From the NCBI GenBank assembly GCA_039654915.1, contig CM077597.1:93002001-93066000 (forward strand): 64,000 nt of DNA, written 5' to 3'. The position numbers and the translations under genes were made by a program. This document shows, in pieces, positions 11,881 to 23,301 of this stretch. The stretch's first letter is position 1. Each line of letters opens with the position of its first letter. The notes under the pieces are model-generated. The model was not told where the DNA came from. It saw only the letters and a list, made by a program, of their open reading frames with translations, and did not search any database. This stretch comes from Aquilaria yunnanensis. Its lineage: Eukaryota > Streptophyta > Magnoliopsida > Malvales > Thymelaeaceae.

Positions 11881-12669
11881 ATCATCTTGTTTTTCTTTCA
11901 GAGCACAGAAATTATTGCTTCAAATTCTTCGTTTCAATCTTCTGAGCTCCCGTTTCCTGACTGATATATTTTGGGTCATCCACCGAAATAATTTGGCCAG
12001 ATCCTGTTCCTCGTTTTTTTTAGTGATAGAGAGCTAAGCTGGTTGATTCATCGCTTTTCCTTAATCAAGAAAAGTTGTTTGCTTTATCCTCCAATAACTT
12101 ATGTTCCTAGCATTTTCCCGTCATTGCTCTGCAACTTTTTTTTTTCCTGTACCTTCTGCCTTTAAGATTTGTTGATTATTGATCTTGAAAGTAGGTGGAA
12201 GTTTACTTTCTCTGGTGATTTTTTCAATTTGGGCATTTCTGGCTTCTGGGGATCTCAATTTGGATTCTGTTGATGAATATATTTGTGATCTTCTGATTCG
12301 GGATTGGACTATTGGAGTGCCAGGGTTGGGCTGTTCGGCGATGTTGAAGAAGGTGGGTGAGGCTTGAAGATTTCAATCCAAGACCAGCAGCAGTCGAAGA
12401 GCTTCAGGATCCCATCCATGGTTGGTTGGCTGGTGGCTCACGTGAAAGAAGGGAAGATTCTTGAAATGTCCCTGGATCCCAAAAACTGAAGGTTGCAAGG
12501 GCCTAACGTCGAGACTGAAATATGACGAGTTTGCCCTTTGGTAGGTTGGGTTGTTACGGATTTCTATCTTCCGTCGCCCCACCGTCGTCCTGTCGATCCC
12601 TCAGTTCGCCTCACATTGAATATAGTCATAAAATTGAAATAGAAGAACAACATGGGATTTTGATTTGGT

Positions 12670-12705
12670 ATATTTATTTATTTATTTATTTATTTATTTT
12701 AGAAT
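12670..12705. repeat. (TTTA)n microsatellite
   Basis: About eight TTTA units in tandem within the solo LTR. Confidence 0.9.
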
Positions 12706-13344
12706 AGTTTAATTTGAATTCTTGTAATGCATTCAATGTATATCAAATTATTGGTTAAGTAGTATTTAAATTTTTTAGAATCCGTTCTTTGTGATTTGAT
12801 AAAATCTTAAGATAGATTATTCATTCGAATCCGGTTAGTCTGGTAAGACTCACAGCTTAGAATAAGATATTCCTTTCAAATTTTTGGTGGATTTGATAAA
12901 GTCCCGAAATTTCAAGTATGTCTAGATTCATATCCGGCTGATCTGATAAGATTCATGGTTTGGATAATTATTTAAAAATCTTTCAAAAGAATGAAGAAAA
13001 AAATAGAATAAGAATTACGGAAATCTTAAACTTTTAGTAAAAATAAACAAGAAAAAAAAAAAAGATAATCACCACGCCATTTGACAAGCCCAATACTGGT
13101 CGCCAACTAATTGTCCGCCATCGCTTGACATCAAATCGGGGAAAAAATCCGTTCGCAGACCCACAGCTTGATTAAAAATCAATTCAAATCACGCTACAAC
13201 TCATCTCTAATACTCAAACTTTTCTATTTCATTTATACAAGCAATTAACTTTTCTTATTTTTACAGATGGGCCATTAACAAGTTTCTTTCATTGTTATGT
13301 TTACTTTCTTTTCCTTTCTTGTACTTTTTTTTTTACAAAAGATT

Positions 13345-14260
13345 ATACCTCCTACTTTTAAGTGGATGGTTAAAAGCCCCACATTTCTTTATTTATTTAC
13401 TTTTATGCATTTATTTACTTTATTCAATTTTTTTATGGAAGGTTATACATCCTACTTTTAAGTGGATGGCTCAAAGCCCCACTTTCTCTATTTATTTACT
13501 TTTATGCATTTATTTATTTTATGCAATTTTATTTTTTTAAGTGGATGGTTAAAAGCCCCCCACTTTTCTTTATTTATTTACTTTTATGCATTTATTTACT
13601 TTATGCAATTTTTTTATGGAAGGTTATACATCCTACTTTTAAGTGGATGGCTAAAAGCCCCACTTTCTCTATTTATTTACTTTTATGCATTTATTTATTT
13701 TATGCAATTTTATTTTTTTAAGTGGATGGTTAAAAGCCCCCCACTTTTCTTTATTTATTTACTTTTATGCATTTATTTACTTTATGTAATTTTTTTTATA
13801 TGGAAAGTTATACCTCCTACTTTTACGTGGATGGCTAAAAGCCCCACTTTTCTTTATTTATTTACTGTTATGCATTTATTTACTTTATGCACTTTATTTT
13901 TTTAAGTGGATGGCTAAAAACCCAATTTTCTTTATTTATTTACTTTTCTGCAATTATTTACTTTACGCATTTTTTAAGTAGACGGCAACAAGCCCCACTT
14001 TTCTTTATTTATTTATTTTCCTTCAATTATTTACTTTATGCATTTTTATTTTTTTTATGTGGAAGGCTAATCGCCCCATTTTCTTTATTTATTTATCTTT
14101 CTTTACTTTATTATTTATTTATTTTGCACTTTATTTATTTCTTTATTTAATTTCTGCACTTTACTTATTTACTTTTTCTGCATTTTATTTTTACGTCGAT
14201 GATCAAGCACCCCCACTTTATTTTTTTATTTACTTTTTTCTGCAATTTTTTTTAATGTGA
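13345..14260 (+). repeat. tandem repeat of about 80 bp in the solo LTR
   Basis: About ten degenerate units share AAGTGGATGG(C/T), AAAAGCCCCAC and a T-rich tail with TTTATTTACTTTTATGC. The related shorter LTRs carry a single copy (near 33001 and 46495). The phenylalanine- and leucine-rich ORFs across it are by-products of the repeat. Confidence 0.85.
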
Positions 14261-15263
14261 ATGATTAACCTTGTTTTACTTATTTACCATTTTTTTATGG
14301 CTAATAAAAAATCTACCTTAATTCTTTCTTTATATTACAACCAAGCCCCCCGTCCTTTATTTTTATTATTTTAAACATTAATTGGAGCATCAAGACTTAT
14401 CTTTGTTATTTCTTTTAAATAACAAAATTTAACCTTTTGTTTCTTTTATTAAACAAATAAAAAAATCATAACCCAATCACTCCAAAAAAAAATTTTTGAA
14501 GTATTTTTTTATCTATGGATTAGATAATTACTTTTAAAAAGAAAATCTTTCATCAAACAAAAAAAATGTATTTTTAAAATAAAAATAAAATTTTTTTTAA
14601 AAAAGAAATAAATTAATATTAAGACTCATTAAAAACCTATATTTCAGCAAAAATTTATGACAAAATTAATAATTAATTAAATAATTAACATTAAATTAAA
14701 ATTAAAAATTTTTATCAAGTTCCACATTCGAGTGAACCAATAGGATTCATGATTTGGAGAAATATTAAATTTTTAATAAAAATGAATAAAAATTAAGCAC
14801 CAAGATTAAAAATCCATATTCGGACAATTTGATAGAATTTCTGATATGGATTAATAAAACATTTAATAAAAAAACTAAATTTCATTAAATTTCAGATCTA
14901 GGTGGTTCGATAGAATCCATGGTTTGGGAAATATTAAATTTATTATAAAATTTATTATAAAAAATTAAGTATCAAGATTTAAAATTTCATATCCGGTTGA
15001 TTTGATAAGATTCACTGTTTGGAATTAAATTAAATAAAATTCATTAAAATTATTTTCAAACAAAGTTTAAATTGAGAAATAAACAGTTAGGAAAAGATAA
15101 AAACTGAACCCCATGGTACCAATTTCTGGGCGCTTTAATAGAGTTATTTTAACGAAACCGACTCACGATCTTAGAATCTATCGCAGACGACCATAATAGG
15201 TATCCAATCGACCTAGTTAAACCGATTGGTGGCGACTCCTAAAAATCACGTTGCTACAGCAGC

Positions 15264-15348
15264 CTATTCCAAATGAGCCTGTTACCGACACTTTAAGAGC
15301 TGACTTAATATCCAAAGTAGAACCAAACAACCATCCTTGCAAGGACAC
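15264..15348 (+). pseudogene. Copia gag, second half (fragment)
   Basis: Continues 10441-10579 after the solo LTR: PIPNEPVTDTLRADLISK. Copia-like sequence ends soon after, so the rest of that element is deleted or replaced. Confidence 0.7.
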
Positions 15349-18300
15349 AAAAAAAATTTGTTCTGCGAAAAATAGTTTTAAATTTATAACCTAGCAAGTG
15401 CATGGTGTCAGTGTCATTTCAAGAGATAGCTTTGGTTCTAACTTAAGCAACCATTATCAAATACTGAATTAACTAAGCTTAATCGAGAGCAAATGTTGTA
15501 GATTATAGTTTAAGATGGTGAGGAGTAAAGATGTAAATATGGAGATCATATATAATGGAAATGAGAGTGCTTACTACACGAATTAGAACTAGCTTGGATT
15601 GAAATAACTTATGAACTAACCAAACCCCCTAGGATGGTACAACTTAAGCCACCTAAGTTATATTGAGGTACTATGGTTGCTACTACATACTGTAGTGTGG
15701 GGACTATAAAATCATGGCCTTTATTTATCAAGAAATTGTCTTTCTCACCTATAATCTAAATATGAGCCTTCCTCAATTGCACAAGTTAAACTAATGTGGA
15801 TTAACACCTAACCCTTAAACAACACCTTATGGGTAGCTTGATTATCTCTAATCCAACTAACCCACTAACTTCCCTCTAGTTCCACCACACTTTTCTCTCT
15901 CTTAAGACTACAATGTGATTTTGATACATGTATGAAACGATCAATCACACACATGAATAAGCTTAAGAGATGAATAACACAAGAGCAACTCCCATAAATT
16001 TCCTCAAAATAACATTAAGTAGCAAATGTTAGAAGTACATCCTAGAGAGCATATAAAAACTACTCCATAATCGAGCTAAGAACATCCACAGAGATAAGGT
16101 ATCCAATATCCATGAAAATACAAATGAAAATATAGAAGAACCCAAGAAGACCCCCTTGAAGACTAGCTTCCTAGCTCCACAAAGTTGTGCTTTTAAGCTC
16201 CTCCAAGAGTTGACAATGGTGGCACATAAAAATGCAGGAAGATGATGGTGAAGGTGAAAATGAAGATGGAAAACCTAGCCCTTGTTCAATAAGCTCCACT
16301 TGGTAAAATTTGTTGTAGCTCTTTCCTAAATGTTTTTTCAGTCTCACCTAACTCTTTGGATAAGATCTGTAAAGGCTCTCCTAGTATTTCCTCTACATTA
16401 AATGTCGAGGTAAGTAAATCCCAAGTTATATCCCTGAAATAAGTTGTATTAAGCAAGGAAAGCAAGCTAGTTAAGGTTAAATTGAGTTCCAAAGCGTAAT
16501 TGGCATCTAATGGGCAAAAAGGGGCAAAATAGTAATTTTGGCCCAAGTTAGTGTCATGACCATAATTTTGGTAAAATTAGGTTCATGCAAATGTTTTGAG
16601 CTAGTTGATTTAAGACCATAAGTATTTATAGCCATTAGAACCAAAAGCGAAAGTTAGGGGTGAAAAATGCACTAAGTGAGAAATTGAGCTATTATGTTTT
16701 ATAATGGCTCAACAGACCTAAGGGCGAAGTGTTTGGTTAAGAATAACCTTTCTTTGGGACCAAGGAGTGATGGAAAGGGGAATGCTCAAGTGGCCTAAGT
16801 GATTCAAAATTAAGTTTAAGGACCAAGGTGACAAGTGGAAGAAAGTTGGGCTAAATTGGTTATAAATGGAGGAGATAGCACTATTCATCATCTCCCCCAT
16901 TCACAATTTTCGTAGCTCTCCTTCCTCCCTTGCTTTCTACCCCTAAAGCTCCCAAATCACTTAAGTTTCCATGGAAATCGAAGGTCTCAAAGCTATCCCA
17001 ACAAGCCCTTAGCTCATTTTTGATAGAATTGGTGCGTTTGGAGTTGTTCTTGCAAGTTTTTGGTTCGATTAAGCTTGTCAAATGGTTAGAAATGTTCTTG
17101 ACTTCGTGCACTTGGTGCCCAATTTGGTTGATTTCAGGCTTGGAACTCAAAGGAAGTCATTGGAGCTTGGATGTGCTCATTGCTTGTTTCTTGCTTTCAA
17201 GATGATTTGAGGTAAGGGATTTAAGTTAATTGAGCTCAAATAATGCATAGAAATGTAGTATTTTGTGTGGGAATGAAGTAGAAACAAGACCCATGTGATT
17301 TGACTTTGGGATGAGAAAGTTTGAGCAGTTTTCGTGCAAGGTCGCACGCTGTCGCGCAATGCTGGAAAGCGTTGGCGACACGTCGCCAGTAGCGACGCCA
17401 TATTGGCGACGCATCGCCAAGAAGTGCAAAAGTTCTACGAGTACTGATGCCTTTGGCGACGCGTCGCCAATAGCGCCGCCAAGGCATTTTGCCCCTAAGC
17501 TCCGAGCATCCTAAGAGTGTTTCAAACTCTCGGTTCTCATCCCTAGGCTAATCTAAGATGTTCCATAGCCTTAATTGGGTCTAGAACTCATTCCTAAGTT
17601 GGGAATTATGCATTATTTAGGAGGTAGCTAAGTGGTGTGGTTAAGGAAGGGTAAGTAATGGTGGCTAAGGAAGTTAAAGTGCTTCAATTCCCAAGTGAGC
17701 ACTAAAGGGATCAAGTCGGGTTTCAGACCCTTTGTTGGCCGAGTGGAATGTCATAAACCGTTGGTCAATAAAAGGAAACCTAACAGAATCCCGACCAAAC
17801 TTTATGGTTTGGTGAGTAAGCCACTAAGGGGCCCTAAGCTAAGCTAGAAAAGCTTGGTAAGTTGAACCACATAAGGCAGCTACCCTGCACAATAAGTTAA
17901 GGGAAGAGACAGGTAAGGGGTGAGTAAGTGGTGACCCACTTTAAGTAGCCCGTCAAGGTGGGCAAGGTTTGAGTAAGTTTCAACTTACTCTAAGGTGCCC
18001 ATAAGAGGACTTCATGGGGGTTAGTTAAGTGCTAGCATAGGATACAAGGGCCAGTATCCAAGTACCCCGGTCGTAAGAGCTCACGACAAGTCTAGCACCT
18101 ACGGGTGTAAGGAAGTCCTAAGTGCATTTGTATGTGCATATTTCATCTATTCATCCATCCATCCATCATTTGCATTGGTTGTTGTTTTATTCTTGCTTCT
18201 GGTTGCATTGGTTGTTCTTTTATTCTTGCTTCTGGTTGCATTGTTGACTGCTTGTTTTGTTTTGGATGCTATATATTTATATATAATTATGGTGCTTTGT

Positions 18301-18726
18301 ATGCTTGCATATCTTTCTTCCTGTAGGTACTAAATCCCTTACTGAGTACTTTAGAGTACTCACCCCTTAAGTGTTGTGCAGGTTTAAGCGGATTGTTTGG
18401 GCGTAACAGTTGGTAAGGGGTAGGTGTTAAAGCTAAGTTTTATCGGTTTAAAAGGTATTCTCTAAGTAGGAAACTCCAAGTTTTTGAGTTACTTATGGCA
18501 TAAGCTAGTTCTAACCAAAGTGTTTGTCTTACAGTTTGAGGCTAAGTGAGTACAAGGAAAGTGTGGCTCATCACTTGAAGCTAGCTTGCTTGGGTGAAGA
18601 GCTAAGGATGGATCTTAGTACCTTAGTAGTTATGAGATGCTTCGCTTATATGTATGGTAATTTCATACATAGATCGCCTCTATTAGTGTCCATTGGTGTG
18701 TATAACACTAGGGTTACTTTTGGGTG
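15349..18726. other. unassigned repeat-like DNA
   Basis: No coding sequence of recognisable family. The stretch around 18330-18400 has the pattern CTTACTGAGTACT ... ACTCACCCC, often seen near the end of Gypsy LTRs, so this is probably old retroelement sequence, but I found no LTR pair or target duplication. The Tat element (18727-29253) is inserted in it, with its target-site copy GGGTG at 18722-18726. Confidence 0.4.
17374..17470. repeat. three GC-rich palindromes
   Basis: GGCGACACGTCGCC (17374-17387), TTGGCGACGCATCGCCAA (17403-17420) and TTGGCGACGCGTCGCCAA (17453-17470, perfect) lie within 100 bp of otherwise AT-rich DNA. They are rich in CpG and could bind a dimeric protein or form a stem; function unknown. 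Confidence 0.75.
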
Positions 18727-19605
18727 TGATGGCCAAGGGCCTCATCGTTTATAGTCATGGTGACTGGTGGAGAGACTTCTGGGAGGAAGAACGCCTGGTG
18801 GAACGAACAGCCCGAAGGGGAGTGCCTGAAAGCTCAGAAACAAAGGGTTAAGAGGCCCCCGGAGTGTTTTTCCGGGGGGGGAGCCTCCGACGCCCAAGTC
18901 AGTGGTGGCTGAGAAAAGGCAGAGGAAATAGCACAAAGGGCTGAAGGGTCTCGCCTGATAGCTTTCTCAGAGTGTGGGAGCCGTGTTTGGCCAACCAACC
19001 AGCCTCCTGCCCAGTATTAATTCCTGGTATTTAAAGGAGTGCCTAGCCCGTTCAGATCACGACACGTGTTCGGTCGGATGTTCCCTGAGTTTCTGGGCGT
19101 AGCAGACAGATAACTGGTAGCAAGTTGTCCTGAGCCACGTGCTGAGATGGGCCATGATGTGATTCTGATGGCGTCCGTATGTCAGAGCGCCTATTCAGGC
19201 GACTTTATGACGTCTGCGAAAGGACGTGTCAGAGGCTTCCTTAAATGCTTCCATAAATGCTCCTGCTGTACTCCCGAGGTCCCTGGGTGAGGTCGTCCTT
19301 TGGTACGGACAGAGCCTCTTCGGGAAACAAGCCCTCAGTTCGGGGGTTCCCAGTTTCAGGGAGTTCCGCCTTCGGGGATATCATGTTCGGCTTGCTATGT
19401 CTGGTGCCGCTTTTCCGAAGGCGATGTGTTCACAACCTTGGGGGGCGAATAGTGTCCTCGGGGCTTCCTGGCGTGCCGGGCTCGGAGCTCTTCGGCTATC
19501 TCCCGAGGTGCCTGATCGCACCTTTTCTTGGGTAGCGCCAGCTTCTTTTGGCCATCATTGTGGCAGGGAGTTCGGCCAGATAGAGGCGATAGCGTTTGGC
19601 TATCA
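18727..19605 (-). repeat. 3' LTR of Tat element
   Basis: 879 bp, TGATGGCCA to TGGCTATCA, the ends forming a nearly perfect inverted repeat. Pairs with 28375-29253. Confidence 0.95.
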
Positions 19606-19620
19606 CATGCCCCCTTTTGG
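19606..19620 (-). other. polypurine tract of Tat element
   Basis: Minus-strand CCAAAAGGGGGCATG directly precedes the LTR start TGATAGCC. Confidence 0.8.
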
Positions 19621-19693
19621 AAAGCCGAAGTGAAGACTTCGGTTTTGCATCTCTTTCCGAGGTTTGTGTATGGGAGTTTCTTTGGAAGCTTAA

Positions 19694-19860
19694 CCTGTTC
19701 CGAGGATGCGCCTTTTGCCCGAAGATCACGGGCTCTTCGGCCTTGGCCTGTTCTTTGGTGTCTTCGAGGTGGAGCCTGTGCCGAAGATACACCTCTTGCC
19801 CGAAGGTCATGGGTTGTTCGGCCATAGCCTGTTTCTTGGCGTCCTCGAGGTGGCCTGCTC
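19694..19860. repeat. 81-bp tandem repeat, two units and a partial
   Basis: Units start at about 19694 and 19775 and share CCTGTxCCGA(A/G)GATxC, TTGCCCGAAG and GTTCTTTGG-like blocks. They lie upstream of the antisense gene's TATA box and could be part of its control region. Confidence 0.6.
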
Positions 19861-20144
19861 TTTGTTTCTGCAGGTCTGTTTGGCCAAGCGTGTCAGTCTG
19901 AGCGGCGCGTCCCAGTTTCATCCCAGTTTTCCAGAGATGTCAGAAGACGTGTCCCAGCTTTCTAGGGACGTTTGGAGGACGTGTCCCCTATTTGCGCGCA
20001 GAGGTTGACACGTGGCGCTTTGCCATTGGAGGAGAGTGGCGTCAGTTACAGAGGGCGTGCCTTTTCAGGTGCAGAGAGCAGTTACGGCGACGGTTCGCCT
20101 CCAAAGGGTACTTATGACGATTTTTCGGTTACCCATCTCTGGCT

Positions 20145-20152
20145 TATAAATA
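20145..20152 (+). promoter_or_regulatory. TATA box for the antisense gene
   Basis: TATAAATA lies 268 bp before the ATG at 20413. I see no ATG between the box and 20413, which supports that start. Position and strand fit a promoter of the plus-strand gene separate from the LTR. Confidence 0.6.
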
Positions 20153-20412
20153 GCCCACTCTACCATAAGTCCCTTTTGCTTTCTCTTTTGCTCTCCTCTC
20201 TGCTGTGCCCCTGTTCTTGCACTTTCTTGCTTTCTGTGGCGGAGCTACCTTAATCAGAGCTTTTTTCCAGCCAGCTTTCACGACGGCGTCCTCAGATTTT
20301 GGCAAATCTTTCGGTGGGTCTTTGTTTTTCAGAGCGCTTTGATCCCTGTGTTCTTTTGAGTTTTTCTCTGGGAACTGTTTTCTTCCATTTTCAAACTCGT
20401 TTTCTGTCGAAA

Positions 20413-22805
20413 ATGACCTTTCCTGAGAGCTGGCAGCCTCTTTTAGCCCATCCTTGTTGTACCACCCCTGAAAAGTTAGAGAGGTGGAAGAAAAAATTCT
20501 TTCTTCCCTCTTACGCCATTACTAGGCTGCCTCGCTCTAGCCATTATGCTTTTTCAAACCGCAGTAAGGAGGTTACCATTTTCCGAGCTCAGCTGAAGGC
20601 CGGTCTTCGGTATCCTCCCCCGAAGATGGTGTGCGAGTTCTGCAAATTTCATGGCATTGCTGTGAACCAGCTTCCTCCGAACTCGTTCTGCTATTTTAAC
20701 GCCTACCTCTGCATGTGTGGCGTCTTCGGGATAGAACCCAATTTCAGAATTTTTATGCAGTATTACAAGCTCTCTGTGGTCCCGAAGGGTGGCTTCTATT
20801 TCTTGCTACCTCGGGGATCCGGGGGCAAGAAATTCATGTTCACCTTCGCCACTAAAGATAGCTGGCGGGGGTGGCAACAGAAGTTTTTCTTCATGAAGAT
20901 GGACGAGGCCTGGTCGTACGTTCCGACCAAATGGGCTCAGGGAACACTGGATGTGGACGTTGCTGATCCGAGGATGCTGCTGACCCCAGAGTTAGCTTCC
21001 TTGTTCACGGATTTCGACGCCCGTATTCGGGCTGTCTCTGACTGGGATCCCGAGGTCGTTTCGCTCGCCCTTTACCCTTTTCCAATCAACTGGAGGTTGA
21101 TGACCGAAGAGGTCCTTCGGGAGCTAAAGGTGGTAAAGGAGCACGAGACTGACCTCGGGATGCTAGCTCTTGCCATCGCCGGGAAGGATTCCTGGTTGGT
21201 CAAGCTTCTTAAGGAGGAAATTTCTTTCGAAACGCTTGCCGAAAGTGAGTTATCTTCTACTCCTTTACTGTTCTTTCCTTGGACTCACGCTGATGTTTCT
21301 CTCCCTTTTCAGAGATGGGCGACGCGACTGCCGCCTATTACAAGTCCCTTTTCACCGGCCAAGTGGAGGAGGGCGACCAGACGAACAAGGTGTCTTCCCG
21401 AAGGCGGAAGTCTACTGGCGCGGGGCCTTCGAGGAAACGGGCAAGGAGAGCTGTTCTAGAAGAAATCCCCGAGGAGACCGCCGAGGAGCCTGGGACAGCC
21501 GAAGTTCCGGCGTCGGAGGCTGCTGCTTCCGAGGTCCCTTCAACCGACGTTCCCCCTCAGAGTCCTACCGCGTCACAGGCCCTCCGTGCTGTAGTGGTAG
21601 AAGTACCTTCTGCCGAGGAGCGGCGCAAGCGGAAGGGTAAGGGCATTTCCGTTGAGGACTCCGAGGACGATGTTGTCGAGGTTCCGCCAGGTTTGTTTCC
21701 AGACAAAGTGTACTTCTTTTGTTTTTTCTGGATTGGCTTCTTTGTCTTTAATCTCCTTCTCATTTTTATCACGCAGGGGAGTTGACTACCCCTGGCTGGG
21801 TGGCCGATCATGCTCGGAAACGAGCTCTTCGGTATGCCAAAATCCCGCAAGGGAAGATACCCAAGGAGCCTTTTTGGACGTTCATGGAGGACATGAATTT
21901 GTACTCCGAGGACGTTCCTCAAATGGCTAAGGAAATTTTGAAGGGGGTGCTCACCGAGGCCTCCTTCAGGGCTATAGCGGCGGCCCACCCGGGCGATAAC
22001 ACCCTCGCCGCAAAGATCACCGAGCATGCTGCTCAGGTATATCCTTCACAGCTCTTTCCCTTCAAATTTTTCCTAATTTTTTGGCTCTTACTGACCGTGC
22101 ATTTATTTTTTGCAGCTGATGGGGTACACCGCCTTTCTCCGAGTTCGGGTGGCCAGGGAGGTTGCTTTTCGAACTTCGGCCACTCGAACCATGAATGAGA
22201 CAAGGACCGCACTCGCAGAGTCGGTCGCCAAAAACCATCAGCTGAAAGAGGCTGTTGAGAAAGAAGTAGCTGCCCTTCGGGAGGAGTTCCGGAAGGAAAA
22301 AGAAGAACTTCAAAAAGACTCCTCCAGGAAGATCGCTGACCTCGGTGACCAAATAAAGGGGATGCTCGCTGCCAACCAAGATCTTCTCCAGCATAAGGCT
22401 GGTTCTGACGGTCGAATAGCGTCTTTGACGTGCGAGAATAACGCTCTCCGAGCCGAGGTCGAATCGTTGAAGAAGGAGCCGAAGGGGGAGGAGCAGATAA
22501 AGGCGCTGGAGGAGGAGGTCGAGGATCTGAAGGACGAGCTTGACGACCTCGAGCTTGAGAAGAACAAGTCTGATCAGATGAGCAAGGTCGTGTTCCAGGA
22601 CGGCTTCTGCCTTGCTCGGCACCAGGTTCTCCCGAGGTTCCCAGATCTGGACCTCTCTTTCCTAGAGGGTCTAAACATTCCTGGGGGACCTCGGTGGAAA
22701 TGGTCCAAGGTCGAACATCTGAAACTTCCTCCTTCAATTTCAGCGCCGAAGGTGATGGAAAAGGGCGGGCAGACGAGTGGCTCTCGGGACGCCGCAAACC
22801 CTTAG
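20413..22805 (+). CDS. Tat antisense gene, PF04195-like protein, four exons
   Basis: The predicted exons are 20413-21244, 21313-21690, 21777-22036 and 22116-22805. All three introns begin GT and end AG, phases match, and the joined frame has 720 codons with no internal stop (719 aa). Exon 1 (residues 1-277) resembles the 'putative gypsy type transposon' family PF04195: a region ending NSFCYFNAYLCMCGVFGIEP (residues 90-109), then a W-rich segment (WRGWQQKFFFMK, 151-162). Exon 2 has a basic, probably nuclear, signal near residues 298-315 (RRRK ... RKRARR) and an acidic Glu/Pro-rich stretch. Exon 4 is mostly a long charged coiled coil (about residues 520-640). It runs against gag-pol; such antisense ORFs are known in Tat elements but their role is unknown. 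Intactness beside a broken pol is notable. The exon model is inferred. Confidence 0.78.
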
Positions 22806-22940
22806 CCAACTTTTAGGGTCCCTTTTCCTTTCCTTCTATTTTGTAATCCTTCTTCGGACAGTTCTCTATTTTAAAGCAGCTTTGCTCTTAATGAGGATTT
22901 TTTGGCTAAGTCTTTTCTTGCGAGCTTCTTCATTTCCAAT

Positions 22941-23230
22941 TCGAACATGATTGCTCAAGGGACTTCGGAAACCTTCAGTCAAATTTTTTCTTTTTCCGGT
23001 TGTCCCGAGCATGTTTGCTCAAGGGACTTCGGAAAACCTTTCGCGAGATTTTTCACTTCCCATTTTCCCGAGCATGTTCGCTCAAGGGAGTTCGGAAAAT
23101 TATCTCTGCGCTGGGTATGGCGAGTACTTCTGCGAGATTTTTGTTTTCCATCTTTCCCGAGCGTGATGGCTCAAGGGACTTTCGGAAAGTCATATCTACG
23201 CTTTATCATGGCGAGCACCTCTGCGGAGTT
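22941..23230. repeat. tandem repeats between antisense gene and pol
   Basis: Four units, starting at about 22941, 23003, 23065 and 23149, share CCCGAGCATG, GCTCAAGGGACTTCGGAAA and GCGAGATTTTT. Variable tandem repeats near the 3' end of Tat/Ogre elements are known and can seed satellites. Confidence 0.8.
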
Positions 23231-23301
23231 TTGCATAATTTCTTTACACTTAAGAATTTTTCTCAAGGCCATTCTGTACAACATAACTCCTCCGCCCAAC
23301 C

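Larger units (their letters stand above)
10580..15258 (+). repeat. 4.7-kb solo LTR inserted in Copia gag
   Basis: Begins TGTTGATACCC, ends TTGCTACA and is flanked by GCAGC duplications (10575-10579 and 15259-15263). Its start and its end (GGTGGCGACTCC ... GTTGCTACA) match the LTRs of the 31506-47327 element, and both contain the GGATGG(C/T)YAAAAGCCCC block. It is a longer relative, about 4.68 kb against 2.4 kb, enlarged by tandem repeats and a coding-like insert. No internal region or second LTR is attached, so it is a solo LTR left by recombination. Confidence 0.88.

Noticed and set aside
13292..14260. Plus-strand ORFs rich in Phe, Leu and Tyr that look like membrane proteins
   Set aside because: They follow the T-rich 80-bp tandem repeat; hydrophobicity is a by-product of TTT/TTA codons.
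22033..22809. 258-codon minus-strand frame over exon 4 of the antisense gene
   Set aside because: It is the reverse of a coiled-coil coding exon; composition is what a shadow frame gives, and the plus-strand exon fits splice sites and phases.
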